From Elusimicrobiales bacterium (GTDB lineage Bacteria > Elusimicrobiota > Elusimicrobia > Elusimicrobiales > UBA9959): 56,824 nucleotides of DNA. Position 1 is the first letter of the stretch. Each line of letters opens with the position of its first letter. This document shows positions 39,567 through 48,383 of the stretch, in pieces. The translations under genes and the position numbers were made by a program. The stretch is from the NCBI GenBank assembly GCA_031082205.1, contig JAVHLJ010000009.1, forward strand, positions 1 through 56,824. The letters run 5' to 3'. Under the pieces are notes generated by a model. The model did not search any database and was not told the DNA's origin. It was given only the letters and a program-made list of their open reading frames with translations.

Positions 39567-40505
39567 TTACTTCGCTTCGATGGCTTCGGTCTTGTCCTTC
39601 TTTATGAACTTGTCGGTGGAGATGTCGCCGAGGCGCTTGAAGCCCCACTTGAGGTAGAACTTCTTGGGGCCGCGGTAGCTGTCGTCGGCCTCGGGCTTCT
39701 CCAGTTCCTTCTCGGTGAAGGTCATGGTGTAGCCGCGGGCGGCGTCGAAGACGAACTCCTTCCCGCCCTTGTAGGAATCGGGCCAGAAGCTGACCTGCCT
39801 GTAGAGGTCCACCTTGATGGCGACCTTCTCGCCGGCGTACTCGCCGCCCCACTTGTCGCTGACGGTGAAGGTGTACTTGCCCTTTTCATAGGAGAACTCG
39901 ACGGCCGCGAGGCCGTCCTTGTCCGGGTCGGTGGCGACCTTCTTGCCGGGGGTCAGGGTGTAGAGGGTGTCGTAGTTGCCGGTCTTGGAGACCGAGTACT
40001 TGTAGGCGGCCTGGTTGACGTAGAGGCGGCTCCAGGGACCCTCGAGGCAGACCTCGAAGCTGTCGCGCTCCCAGGGGAAGAGCTTGCGGGCCTCCACCTT
40101 CACCTGCACGGCCTCGCGCCAGCTCTGGCCGGGGCGCTCGTAGCAATTGGTGACCGGGCGGGTGACGCACTGGGTCTGCGGCACCTGCGTGCCGTTGGGG
40201 CCGGGCACCATGACGGTGTGGCACTGCTGCACGTACTGGGTGTGGCAGTCCTGTATGTACTCCTGGCTGTGCAGCCAGACGCGCTCGGAGGTCTGCGCGG
40301 CGTCGGACGGGCCGAAGCCGAAGCGGACGCAGTCGCGGGTGTAGCGGCTGTGGCCGAGGTACCTGTCGGCGACGGGCAGGTCCGCGGACACTTCGGCGGC
40401 CCGCTCGATGGCGGCCTTCACGTCCACGCCCTGGTCAAAGTTTATCTCGGCCTTGGCGGCCCCGGCGAAGCCCAGAAGGACCGCCGCTATGAGTATCTTT
40501 TTCAT
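39567..40505 (-). CDS. Exported protein sharing an N-terminal motif with the 42053 gene
   Basis: 312 residues. A signal peptide (MKKILIAAVLLGFAGAAKA) is followed by INFDQGVDVKAAI, which is also present at the start of the mature protein encoded at 42053-43204. The middle region is Cys-rich (DCHTQYVQQCHTV, TQCVTRPVTNCYERPG), and the second half is strand-rich with aromatic and Lys residues. No known domain recognised. The start at 40505 is chosen for the signal peptide. It is preceded by the conserved TTACC/GGTAA and TTGAC/GTCAA elements, so it is probably coregulated with the 42053 gene. Confidence 0.75.
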   Translation of the reverse strand: MKKILIAAVLLGFAGAAKAEINFDQGVDVKAAIERAAEVSADLPVADRYLGHSRYTRDCVRFGFGPSDAAQTSERVWLHSQEYIQDCHTQYVQQCHTVMVPGPNGTQVPQTQCVTRPVTNCYERPGQSWREAVQVKVEARKLFPWERDSFEVCLEGPWSRLYVNQAAYKYSVSKTGNYDTLYTLTPGKKVATDPDKDGLAAVEFSYEKGKYTFTVSDKWGGEYAGEKVAIKVDLYRQVSFWPDSYKGGKEFVFDAARGYTMTFTEKELEKPEADDSYRGPKKFYLKWGFKRLGDISTDKFIKKDKTEAIEAK

Positions 40506-40566
40506 CTTTCGTTCTTCTCCTGTTCTATACCTTTCGACTTCAGCCGGAACCCCCATGAGGCATATT

Positions 40567-40587
40567 TTACCGGCAGGTAAATTCTAC
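40567..40587 (-). promoter_or_regulatory. Conserved promoter element, copy 1
   Basis: The plus strand reads TTACCGGCAGGTAA (40567-40580) followed by ATTCTAC. On the minus strand this gives TAGAAT (a -10-like hexamer) then a TTACC-N4-GGTAA palindrome. The same sequence occurs at 43248-43268. Confidence 0.6.
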
Positions 40588-40609
40588 AACAAGGCGCACG
40601 GGGAGCGCC

Positions 40610-40623
40610 TTGACATCGGTCAA
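40610..40623 (-). promoter_or_regulatory. Palindrome TTGAC-ATCG-GTCAA, copy 1
   Basis: Starts 30 bp from the end of the TTACC/GGTAA element. The equivalent palindrome upstream of the 43204 start has the same 30-bp spacing. There is no good -35 for the TAGAAT, so this may be an activator site. Confidence 0.6.
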
Positions 40624-41394
40624 TCAAAAATCCACGTCGTTGCCGGGGTATTTGGAGTGTATATCGTAGTCTTCGGATATCTGGTTGATAGGGGAACATT
40701 GAAACATCGAACGTTCATCGGACCATCCAGTCCATTCGCAGACAAACAGCCAATCGTTCCCGTACCCCCTCAATGGCAGATCCGTCCATGCGTACGCCGC
40801 GTTAAGGTCTTTTATCCCCTTAAGGACGAACCCCTCGCGCTCGAGCACTATTTCCACATACGATCTGTCGCCATAACCGAATTTCCGTCCGGCGGCTTTG
40901 GCGATCAGCATCTTGTCCGGCGCGGGAACGACTTTCCGGCCGCTCACCCGGGCTTTGTGATAAAACTGAACGTTATCAACTTCTATAGTCCGGTAACCGG
41001 TTCCGGATGAGATAAGCGCCAGTATGATGTTGGCGTCCCTGTCATAGCCGGCAACCACCACGTCCGCGATACCATCGCCGTTATAGTCGCCCCTCAGCGC
41101 ATAGGGCAGGGAATTTTCGGAAAAAGGATAATACTTCACCCGCCACTCCGGGTAATCCGCCATGGCCCACAGTCGGAAGTCCGGATTATACCCGCGCAAC
41201 GCCGCGGCTGCTTCACCGGCCGGCTCCAGGCTTTTCATATACTCCGGTTTCAGGGGATATTCCCGCGGCAATGGAGGCGGCACCGCCTCCACAGCGCCGG
41301 AAACCGTTCCCCGCTGCGGCACATAAACAGGGGCGTCCTCCTGACAGGCGCAGGCGAAAACGCATATCGCGGCGCCTAATAAAGCGCGGTTCAC
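40624..41394 (-). CDS. Exported or lipoprotein-like VCBS/FG-GAP-type protein
   Basis: 256 residues with a short N-terminal hydrophobic segment (LLGAAICVFACAC) ending in a Cys that could be lipidated, though the lipobox is not ideal. The central DYNGDGIADVVVAGYD is a calcium-binding-type VCBS/FG-GAP motif, followed by ALISSGTGYRTIEV. It is a paralogue of the neighbour at 41396-42046, which has FTDINGDNRDDAVL and VLSEGTTGYRVVQV in the same order. The role is unknown. A 1-nt gap to the upstream gene indicates cotranscription. Confidence 0.75.
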   Translation of the reverse strand: MNRALLGAAICVFACACQEDAPVYVPQRGTVSGAVEAVPPPLPREYPLKPEYMKSLEPAGEAAAALRGYNPDFRLWAMADYPEWRVKYYPFSENSLPYALRGDYNGDGIADVVVAGYDRDANIILALISSGTGYRTIEVDNVQFYHKARVSGRKVVPAPDKMLIAKAAGRKFGYGDRSYVEIVLEREGFVLKGIKDLNAAYAWTDLPLRGYGNDWLFVCEWTGWSDERSMFQCSPINQISEDYDIHSKYPGNDVDF

Positions 41395-41395
41395 G

Positions 41396-42046
41396 CTATT
41401 TCCCTTTCCGCTGATACGATGTTAAGGGGGGAAGGACTTCGAATTCCGGGATCGCGTCCCTTCCTCTCCAGCGAAAAATGTGCACGCCCTCCGCCATAAA
41501 CCATGCGAGATCGCCTTCCTCTACGGCTACTGTCGTGCGGTACCAGTCATCGACGGCCGTGCCGGCGGCAAGCACAGTAAGGCCCTTTTTCACCGGCCTA
41601 TGCGCAATGCCTCTGGATACTTGCACTACGCGGTATCCGGTCGTTCCCTCGGAAAGCACGGCCAGAGTGGAAAAATACTCCTCTTTTACTGTTCCTTTTA
41701 CGCTCCGGTGTTCGATCCAGAGGTCCGCTTCGCCGAAAAGCACCGCGTCATCGCGATTATCCCCGTTGATGTCGGTAAAAACGGCGGAATAGCAGGCGGT
41801 GCTGGAGAAAGTCAGTGGCGCTGATTTCCTGAAATCCCCGTCATAGTCCTCCAGCCCGAAGATCCGGAATGCCGGCGAATGCTCTTTCAGCGCATTAAGC
41901 ATAGCGTCTGGCAGGATTACCTGATACGAGTATTTCACATACCCGCGCCGCGGCTGGCCGGCAGGCGGCGTTTTATCGGAAGAAACCACGGCGACAGGAC
42001 ACAACAGGAATAGCGCCGCAAAAGAACAAGGAAGTTTGCGGAACAT
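41396..42046 (-). CDS. Exported VCBS/FG-GAP-type protein, paralogue of 40624
   Basis: 216 residues. The N-terminal hydrophobic stretch (CSFAALFLLCPVAVVSS) looks like a signal peptide. Mature features are AFRIFGLEDYDGDF, FTDINGDNRDDAVLFGE and STLAVLSEGTTGYRVVQV. The order and spacing match the downstream gene, so the two arose by tandem duplication and have diverged strongly. The ATG at 42046 is preferred over an in-frame TTG at 42052. It follows the 42053 gene after 6 nt. Confidence 0.75.
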   Translation of the reverse strand: MFRKLPCSFAALFLLCPVAVVSSDKTPPAGQPRRGYVKYSYQVILPDAMLNALKEHSPAFRIFGLEDYDGDFRKSAPLTFSSTACYSAVFTDINGDNRDDAVLFGEADLWIEHRSVKGTVKEEYFSTLAVLSEGTTGYRVVQVSRGIAHRPVKKGLTVLAAGTAVDDWYRTTVAVEEGDLAWFMAEGVHIFRWRGRDAIPEFEVLPPLTSYQRKGK

Positions 42047-42052
42047 AAGCAA

Positions 42053-43204
42053 TTACAGGCAGTCCGAAGGCGGCACGGGGTCTTCGGGAATATACTCCCC
42101 ACCGTCGTAAAGGTCAACACACTTCGAATCTGGGATCGGGTCGCCGACGTTAGCCGGACAGCAATTAACACCCAGCGGATCCATATCGAAAGGGGCCGTC
42201 CTGCCCCAGCCGGTCTGGCCGGGCGGCTGCAGGGTCAGGTGATAATGGCCCCTCTTTTCGGTCTCAAGGTCTCCTTCAGAACGAACCGCAAAACCGGCGT
42301 CGCACATCATCCTGATGAGCTTTTCCCGGTTGGATTTCACCACCTGCCGCTTACCGACGTCTATATTGATGCCGTGCTTGTGCTCTTCGTGCGGCGGCTG
42401 CCAGTTGTAGTTAATATCGAACAGGCCGCCCCAGGGAAGGCTGATGTCATTGTAGGAAAGATTCCCCGCGGCGGGGCACGCTTTCTTCCAGTCGCCGCCG
42501 AGTTTCACCAGCGTGTTTATCATTCTGACGGTGCCGAAATGGTTCTTTGGATGGGCCTGCGTAGAACCGTGCAGATCGTAACCGACGCCCTTAGGCATTG
42601 TCATCCATTGCCTGGGGTTTGTTGATTCAGACACCCTTACATCTATATGCATAACGTGCGTACTGGCGCATGAATAGCTGAAAACAGCTTCCTGCGTAAT
42701 CCGTGTCGCGTAGGCAGGTGTTTTCCAGCGGAAGACGAAATCCGTGTTTACCGGGGTTGTTTTTGAATAGATCGGGTTGGGAAGGTCGTCGCCGGCGGGG
42801 GTCGCAATATTCGGCGGCGGCGGGGCCGAATGATAATGCCCGCCATACCACGGGTAATTCTTGTATTCAGACCGCACAGACCAATAGCTGTTCGGCGGCG
42901 GATTCGGATGTGTACAGGAATAGGTGGTCCAGGCCTCCACCCCCGGAGAAACAGTATACACCGGAACCTTATTTTCATACTGCGCCGCGATCGGGATCCA
43001 CTCTCCGTTCTCCGATCGGATGGAGACCATAATATCCACTTTCCCCTGCGGTCCTGAATAGCCGGGAATGAAGGGCATTTCCACGGGGAAATCCCCGGCC
43101 TGCCCGATGGCGGCCTTCACGTCCACGCCCTGGTCAAAGTTTATCCCGGCCTTCGCGGCCGCGGCGAAGCCCAGAAGGATCGCCGCTATCAACAGCTTTT
43201 TCAT
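42053..43204 (-). CDS. Exported protein with a possible LAS-type peptidase region
   Basis: 383 residues. Signal peptide MKKLLIAAILLGFAAAAKA, then INFDQGVDVKAAI as in the 39567 gene. The C-terminal half has EEHKHGINIDVGKR and, about 60 residues later, GHYHLTL. The H-x3-G/H-x-x-G...D plus H-x-H pattern recalls zinc peptidases of the M15/M74 (LAS) type that cut peptidoglycan. This is a pattern-level suggestion only. The N-terminal half is unrecognised and rich in Pro, Tyr and Trp. It is the first gene of a three-gene unit with the two VCBS/FG-GAP-type genes. Confidence 0.7.
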   Translation of the reverse strand: MKKLLIAAILLGFAAAAKAGINFDQGVDVKAAIGQAGDFPVEMPFIPGYSGPQGKVDIMVSIRSENGEWIPIAAQYENKVPVYTVSPGVEAWTTYSCTHPNPPPNSYWSVRSEYKNYPWYGGHYHSAPPPPNIATPAGDDLPNPIYSKTTPVNTDFVFRWKTPAYATRITQEAVFSYSCASTHVMHIDVRVSESTNPRQWMTMPKGVGYDLHGSTQAHPKNHFGTVRMINTLVKLGGDWKKACPAAGNLSYNDISLPWGGLFDINYNWQPPHEEHKHGINIDVGKRQVVKSNREKLIRMMCDAGFAVRSEGDLETEKRGHYHLTLQPPGQTGWGRTAPFDMDPLGVNCCPANVGDPIPDSKCVDLYDGGEYIPEDPVPPSDCL

Positions 43205-43247
43205 TTTCGCACCCCCTGTTCTGCGATTCTGAACCGGAATCCCCAAG

Positions 43248-43268
43248 TTACCGGCAGGTAAATTCTAC
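43248..43268 (-). promoter_or_regulatory. Conserved promoter element, copy 2
   Basis: The plus strand has TTACCGGCAGGTAA (43248-43261) followed by ATTCTAC, identical over 21 bp to copy 1 at 40567-40587. It lies 44 bp before the signal-peptide ATG. Confidence 0.6.
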
Positions 43269-43289
43269 GATGCGGCCGCGCGCGCCCGC

Positions 43290-43305
43290 TTTGACCGAAG
43301 TCAAA
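43290..43305 (-). promoter_or_regulatory. Palindrome TTTGAC-CGAA-GTCAAA, copy 2
   Basis: Perfect 6-bp arms. Its TTGAC starts 30 bp from the TTACC/GGTAA element, as in copy 1. The korB terminator begins 6 bp further on. Confidence 0.6.
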
Positions 43306-43307
43306 CG

Positions 43308-43341
43308 AAAAGCCCCCCGCCCGGACTCCGGGCGGGGGGCC
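43308..43341 (-). terminator. Terminator of korAB
   Basis: GCCCCCCGCCCGG (43312-43324) and CCGGGCGGGGGGC (43328-43340) form a 13-bp stem with a 3-nt loop; on the minus strand TTTT follows. Confidence 0.85.
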
Positions 43342-43360
43342 TCGGACGCGGCCGGCGGAA

Positions 43361-44347
43361 CTACTTCACTTCCCAGGCGTCGGGGCCGGCCAGCAGGGCG
43401 TCCAGGTCGGCCGGCGGGCCGGACTGCTCCGCCACAAGGGCCTCATAGGAGGTCTTTTTCACGGCCTTGAACACGCCCACGGGGACCGGGAACTCCGGCT
43501 GGGTCAGGCCGCTGATGAGGTAGGCCATCTCGGCGCTGGTCTCGTCGTAGACGGCGACCTCCTCCGGGACCTTGCCGGCCGGGAACTCCACCACCTCGGG
43601 CCGGAAGCCCCGGAAAGCTATACCCTTATTCTTCCCCTTGCCGAAGACCAGCGGCTTGCCGTGCTCCACCCGCAGGACATTGTCGTCCTTGGTCTGCGGG
43701 TCCTTGAGCGGGTCGAACTCCTTGTCGCTGAAAGGCACGCATTTCTGCAGTATCTCGACGAACGCGGTGCCCTCGTGGGCCGCGGCGCGGTCGAGTATGG
43801 CCGCGTTGCCGGCCAGGTCGAAGTCTATGCCGCGCGCCACGAAAGTGCAGTCCAGGCCGGCCGCGAAACGGGCCGGGTTGAACGGCCAGTCCAGCGAGCC
43901 CTCCGGCGTCGTCTTTGTCTTGGTGCCCGGCTGCGTCGTAGGGGAGGCCTGCCCCTTGGTCAGCGCGTAGATGCGGTTGTTGAAGAGCACTATCTTGAGG
44001 CCTATGTTCTTCCTTATGGCGTGCAGCATGTGGTTGCCGCCGATGGAGAGGCCGTCGCCGTCGCCGGTCACCACCCAGACGGCCAGGTCCGGGTCCGCCA
44101 GCTTGACGCCCGTGGCCACCGCCGGCGCGCGGCCGTGCATGGTGTGGAAGCCGTAGGTGTTGACGTAGTACGGGAAGCGGCTGGAGCAGCCGATGCCCGA
44201 GATGACGGCGTACTTCTCGTGCGGCAGGCCCATGCCCGCCATCGCCTTCTGTATCTGGTTGAGTATGGCGAAGTTGCCGCAGCCCGGGCACCATTTGACC
44301 GGGAGGTTGGAGGAGAAGTCTTTGGCGGTGAGTTTAGTCTTTTCCAT
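43361..44347 (-). CDS. korB: 2-oxoacid:ferredoxin oxidoreductase, beta subunit (2-oxoglutarate type)
   Basis: 328 residues. The thiamine-diphosphate subunit has GDGDGLSIGGNHMLHAIRKN (from residue 95) and cluster ligands C20, C23 and C54 with a further Cys near 198. With the alpha subunit it interconverts succinyl-CoA plus CO2 with 2-oxoglutarate using ferredoxin, the direction needed for the reductive TCA cycle. Assignment to 2-oxoglutarate rather than pyruvate rests on the two-subunit layout, family resemblance and adjacent sucCD; other 2-oxoacids remain possible. Its ATG overlaps the korA stop by one base (TGATG). Confidence 0.88.
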   Translation of the reverse strand: MEKTKLTAKDFSSNLPVKWCPGCGNFAILNQIQKAMAGMGLPHEKYAVISGIGCSSRFPYYVNTYGFHTMHGRAPAVATGVKLADPDLAVWVVTGDGDGLSIGGNHMLHAIRKNIGLKIVLFNNRIYALTKGQASPTTQPGTKTKTTPEGSLDWPFNPARFAAGLDCTFVARGIDFDLAGNAAILDRAAAHEGTAFVEILQKCVPFSDKEFDPLKDPQTKDDNVLRVEHGKPLVFGKGKNKGIAFRGFRPEVVEFPAGKVPEEVAVYDETSAEMAYLISGLTQPEFPVPVGVFKAVKKTSYEALVAEQSGPPADLDALLAGPDAWEVK

Positions 44348-46203
44348 CAGTTCCCCCTCAGGACTTCCTTGATCTTTTCGAGGACCTCTTCCTGGTTCAG
44401 GGGCTGGCCCTGCACCTTGTTGAGGCCGACCGGCTCGGTCATGTAGCTGGAGCGCAGCAGCAGGCGGAACTGGCCGCAGTTCTCCTCCGGCACCAGCACC
44501 TTGCGGAACCGGCGCATGATGACTCCCAGGTCCGGCGGCAGCGGGTTCAGATGCCGCACGTGAACGGAAGAGACCTTCAGCCCGGCCTCGCGGGCCGCGG
44601 TCACGGCCTGCTTTATGGCCCCGTAGGTGGAGCCCCAGCCGGCGACCAGCAGGTCTCCCTCGGGGTCGCCGTAGACCCTGGTCGGAGGGATCTCCCTCGC
44701 CACTCCGGCTATCTTTTCGGCGCGCAGCTGCGTCATCCGCTCGTGGTTGAGGGCGTCGTAGCTGATGGCGCCGGTGACATCCTGCTTCTCGAGCCCGCCC
44801 AGCCGGTGCTCATAGCCCTTGAGGCCCGCGTGGGCCCAGGGCCGCGCCAGCGTCTCCGGAGCGCGCAGGTAAGGCTTGTACGCCTCCGGCGGCGGCAGCG
44901 GCGGGACCTCGAACTTCGGCAGTTCGGACGGCTCCGGTATGCGGAAAGGCTCGGAGCCGTTGGAGAGATAGGAGTTCGAGAGGACTATCACCGGCGTCAT
45001 GTACTTGACGGCGAGGCGCGCGGCCTCCAGCGTGGCGTCGAAGCAGTCGGCCGGGCTAGAGGCGGCCAGAACGGGCAGCGGCGACTCGCCGTGGCGGCCG
45101 AAGACGGCCTGCAGCAGGTCGCTCTGCTCGGTCTTGGTGGGGAGGCCGGTGGACGGGCCGCCGCGCTGCACGTCCACTATCACCAGAGGCAGCTCGGTGA
45201 TGACGGCCAGGCCCAGGGCCTCGGCCTTGAGGGAGAGCCCGGGGCCGCTGGTGCCGGTGGCGGCCAGGCTGCCGGCGAAAGCCGCGCCTATGGTGGAACA
45301 TATCGCGGCGATCTCGTCCTCTGCCTGGAAGACCCTCACGTCCCGCGACCTGTACTTGGACAGGACCTGCAGTATCTCGGAAGCCGGGGTTATGGGATAG
45401 GAGCCGTAGAAGAGGTCCCGCTTGAGCAGCTTGGCCGCTGTTATCAGCGCGTAGGCGGCGGCCTCGTTGCCGGTCAGGTTGCGGTAGCGGCCCGGCTTTA
45501 TCTTCCTCTTGCGCACCTGGAAGCGCGCGTCGAAGATCTCGGTGCTCTCGGCGTAGTCGTGACCCGCGCGCAGGACCTTCTCGTTGGCCGCGGCCGTCTC
45601 GGGGCTTTTTTTGAACTTGGCCTTTATCCACTCTATCGTGGGCGACAGCGGCAGGCCGTACATCCAGTAGAGTATGCCCAGCACGTAGAAGTTCTTGCAC
45701 TTGAGCACCTGGGACCTGGTCAGGCCGGAACCGGCGAGGGCGGCTTCGGTAAGGGCGCTGGCCGCGACGGAGATCACCCGGTAATTGCCCAGGGTGCCGT
45801 CCTCCAGCGGGTTGGAGGAGTAGCCGGCCTTCTCCAGCGCCTGCTGCGAGAAGGCGTCGGAGTTGACGATGATGACCGAACCCTTTTCCATGCCCTTGAG
45901 GTTGACGGCCAGCGCGGCCGGGTTCATGACGACCAGGACGTGCGGCTTGTTGCCGGGGGTGAGCACCGAGTCGTCGCCGAAATTTATCTGGAAGCCGCTC
46001 ACGCCGCCGAGCGAGCCCGCGGGGGCGCGTATCTCGGCCGGGTAATCGGGCAGGGTGCTCAGGTCGTTGCCGGCCTTGGCCGTGGCCGTCGCGAACTGGT
46101 TGCCGACCAGCTGTATGCCGTCGCCGGAGTCGCCGGCGAACCTTATCGTGATGGAATTCAACTCGCTGACCTTCACGTTCTTTTTAGGGGCGTTCTGGGT
46201 CAT
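44347..46203 (-). CDS. korA: 2-oxoacid:ferredoxin oxidoreductase, alpha subunit (gamma-alpha fusion)
   Basis: 618 residues. The N-terminal gamma-type domain (about 1-200) begins ITIRFAGDSGDGIQLVGNQFA. The pyrimidine-binding alpha domain follows, with GSYPITPASEILQVLSKY, FQAEDEIAAICSTIGAAFAG and ATGTSGPGLSLKAEALGLA. The C-terminal part has VAGWGSTYGAIKQAV. The fused gamma-alpha chain is typical of KorA. No separate ferredoxin-type delta subunit is visible. GAGGA precedes the ATG by 7 nt. It is divergent from sucCD, whose product and substrate it shares. Confidence 0.9.
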   Translation of the reverse strand: MTQNAPKKNVKVSELNSITIRFAGDSGDGIQLVGNQFATATAKAGNDLSTLPDYPAEIRAPAGSLGGVSGFQINFGDDSVLTPGNKPHVLVVMNPAALAVNLKGMEKGSVIIVNSDAFSQQALEKAGYSSNPLEDGTLGNYRVISVAASALTEAALAGSGLTRSQVLKCKNFYVLGILYWMYGLPLSPTIEWIKAKFKKSPETAAANEKVLRAGHDYAESTEIFDARFQVRKRKIKPGRYRNLTGNEAAAYALITAAKLLKRDLFYGSYPITPASEILQVLSKYRSRDVRVFQAEDEIAAICSTIGAAFAGSLAATGTSGPGLSLKAEALGLAVITELPLVIVDVQRGGPSTGLPTKTEQSDLLQAVFGRHGESPLPVLAASSPADCFDATLEAARLAVKYMTPVIVLSNSYLSNGSEPFRIPEPSELPKFEVPPLPPPEAYKPYLRAPETLARPWAHAGLKGYEHRLGGLEKQDVTGAISYDALNHERMTQLRAEKIAGVAREIPPTRVYGDPEGDLLVAGWGSTYGAIKQAVTAAREAGLKVSSVHVRHLNPLPPDLGVIMRRFRKVLVPEENCGQFRLLLRSSYMTEPVGLNKVQGQPLNQEEVLEKIKEVLRGN

Positions 46204-46277
46204 GGTCTGTCCTCGTAGAAACGATGATGTGGGGAGACTGGACTTATATATCGGTTTTATACTACAAACTTAATGTC

Positions 46278-46300
46278 AAAGGGGCAAGCACAACCCCTTT
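46278..46300 (+). other. Hairpin in the sucC leader
   Basis: AAAGGGG (46278-46284) and CCCCTTT (46294-46300) enclose a 9-nt loop just before the GGAGG ribosome-binding site of sucC. No T-run follows, so it could affect translation rather than termination. Upstream, TATACT at 46258-46263 is a possible -10 without a good -35. Confidence 0.45.
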
Positions 46301-46315
46301 CCGGAGGCCGGACCG

Positions 46316-47473
46316 ATGAAACTTCTCGAATACGAAGGCAAGGAAATTTTCGCCCGCTACGGGCTCCCGCTGCTGGAGCGCTACGGCGTCCTGCGGCTCG
46401 GGGACGACCCGGCTTCCCTGAAGCTGACGGGCAAGGGCCCCTGGGTGGTGAAAGCCCAGGTGCTGGCCGGCGGCCGCGGCAAGGCCGGCGGCGTCAAGGT
46501 AGGCAGGACCGAAGAAGAGACCCGGGGGCTGGCCGCGGCCATGCTGGGCATGAAGATGGTCACCATCCAGACGCAGGGCAAGGCCCTGACGGTGGAGGAG
46601 GTCCTGGTCGAGCAGGCCTGCGAGCTGGAGCGCGAGATGTACCTCTCCGTAGTGCTCGACCGCAAGGAAGCCTGCCCTATGATAATAGCCTCGGCCGAGG
46701 GCGGCATGAGCATAGAGGAACTGGCCCATACCAGGCCGGAACTCATACTGAAAGTCCCGGTGGACCCCCACGCCGGACTGCGGGACTACCAGGCGAGGGA
46801 GCTGGCCTACGGGCTGAAGATACCCAAGGCCAATTTCTGCGCCTTCACCGAACTCGTAAAGAACCTGGCCCGGATGTTCATGGAGCTCGACGCCGGCCTG
46901 GTGGAGATAAACCCGCTGGCGATAACCAGGGACGGCAGGCTGGTCGCCGTGGACTCCAAGATAGTCACCGACGACAACGCCCTGTTCCGCCACAAGGACA
47001 TGGCCGCCAAACCCGACCACGAGGCCACCCCGGTGGAGCGCGAAGCCAGGGAAATAGGTATAAATTATATAGGCCTCGACGGCAATATCGGCTGCATGGT
47101 CAACGGCGCCGGGCTCGCCATGGCCACGCTCGACACGGTCAAGCTGGCCGGCGGCGACGCGGCCAATTTCCTGGACGTGGGCGGCGGCGCCAATGTGGAC
47201 CAGATCACCCGGGCTTTCCAGATAATACTCAAGGACCCCAAGGTGAAGGCCGTCATGGTCAATATCTTCGGCGGCATAATGAAATGCGACAATATCGCCT
47301 CGGGCATAGTGGAGGCCTCCAAGCGGGTCAGCATAAAGGTCCCGCTGGTGGTGCGGCTGGAAGGGACCAATGTAAAGGAAGGCAAAGATATACTCGCCCG
47401 CTCCGGCCTCAAGCTGGAGCAGGCCGATTCGCTCTGGGAGGCCGCGCGCAAAGCCGTCGCGGCCGCCAAATAG
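46316..47473 (+). CDS. sucC: Succinyl-CoA synthetase, beta subunit
   Basis: 385 residues, the normal length. ATP-grasp domain starting [16 protein letters not shown], with [33 protein letters not shown] and the C-terminal CoA-ligase part ([26 protein letters not shown]). Interconverts succinate, ATP and CoA with succinyl-CoA. In the reductive TCA direction it makes succinyl-CoA for KorAB, encoded divergently. GGAGG lies 9 nt before the ATG. sucD follows after 10 nt. Confidence 0.96.
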   Translation: MKLLEYEGKEIFARYGLPLLERYGVLRLGDDPASLKLTGKGPWVVKAQVLAGGRGKAGGVKVGRTEEETRGLAAAMLGMKMVTIQTQGKALTVEEVLVEQACELEREMYLSVVLDRKEACPMIIASAEGGMSIEELAHTRPELILKVPVDPHAGLRDYQARELAYGLKIPKANFCAFTELVKNLARMFMELDAGLVEINPLAITRDGRLVAVDSKIVTDDNALFRHKDMAAKPDHEATPVEREAREIGINYIGLDGNIGCMVNGAGLAMATLDTVKLAGGDAANFLDVGGGANVDQITRAFQIILKDPKVKAVMVNIFGGIMKCDNIASGIVEASKRVSIKVPLVVRLEGTNVKEGKDILARSGLKLEQADSLWEAARKAVAAAK

Positions 47474-47483
47474 GAGAACAGCC

Positions 47484-48383
47484 ATGGCCATACTTCTCGA
47501 TAAGAACACCAGGCTCGCGGTACACGGCCTGACCGGCGCGCAGGGCTCTTTCCACGCCGGCCAGTGCATGGAATACGGCTCCAAGGTCGTCGCCGGCGTG
47601 ACGCCGGGCAAGGGCGGGACCGCCCACCTCGGCGTGCCGGTCTTCAATACGGCCAAAGAAGCGGTACGCGAAGCGGGGGCCAACGCCGCCCTTATCTTCG
47701 TGCCCCCGCCTTTCGCCGCCGACTCCATACTGGAAGCGGCCGCGGCCGGCATGGGCACGGTCATCTGCATCACCGAAGGCATACCGGTCTGCGACATGGT
47801 GCGCGTGAAGCACACGCTTAAAGCCTGGAAAGCCGCCGGCATGAAGGTCACGCTGGTCGGACCCAACTGCCCGGGGGTGATAACCCCGGAGGAATGCAAG
47901 GCCGGCATCATGCCCGGCTATATACACAAGAAAGGGCCGGTCGGCGTCGTTTCCCGCTCGGGCACGCTGACCTACGAGGCGGTCTGGCAGCTCACCTCTC
48001 TCGGTCTGGGCCAGTCCACCGTGGTGGGCATAGGCGGCGACCCGGTGCAGGGGCTCAATTTCGTCGACACCCTGGAGCTTTTCCAGGCCGACCCGGAGAC
48101 GAAGGCGGTCGTAATGATAGGCGAGATAGGCGGCGCGGCCGAAGAGGACGCCGCCCGTTTCATCAAGGATAAGATGAACAAGCCGGTCTTCTCCTTCGTC
48201 GCCGGCAAGACCGCGCCTCCCGGCCGCCGCATGGGCCACGCCGGGGCGATAGTCGAAGGCGGCGCGGGCACCCACGCCGGCAAGGTGGAGGCCCTCGCGG
48301 CCGCGGGCGTCACCGTGGTGGAGAACCTCTCGGACATGGGCCGCACTGTGGCGGAGAAGTTCGGAGCGGCGGCGCGGAAATGA
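47484..48383 (+). CDS. sucD: Succinyl-CoA synthetase, alpha subunit
   Basis: 299 residues with a CoA-binding Rossmann domain ([20 protein letters not shown]), [19 protein letters not shown] and the phosphohistidine loop [16 protein letters not shown], in which H252 is the catalytic residue. Partner of SucC. It is followed by a corA-like gene with a 4-nt ATGA overlap, so the transporter is made with the enzyme. Confidence 0.96.
   Translation: MAILLDKNTRLAVHGLTGAQGSFHAGQCMEYGSKVVAGVTPGKGGTAHLGVPVFNTAKEAVREAGANAALIFVPPPFAADSILEAAAAGMGTVICITEGIPVCDMVRVKHTLKAWKAAGMKVTLVGPNCPGVITPEECKAGIMPGYIHKKGPVGVVSRSGTLTYEAVWQLTSLGLGQSTVVGIGGDPVQGLNFVDTLELFQADPETKAVVMIGEIGGAAEEDAARFIKDKMNKPVFSFVAGKTAPPGRRMGHAGAIVEGGAGTHAGKVEALAAAGVTVVENLSDMGRTVAEKFGAAARK

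Noticed and set aside
40618-40623. TTGACC as a -35 element for the 40505 gene
   Set aside because: It is 31 nt from the TAGAAT hexamer, too far for a -35. The palindrome and identical spacing at the second copy fit a regulator site better.
44551-46218. Plus-strand open frame of 555 codons
   Set aside because: Antisense to korA; no start signal or domain.
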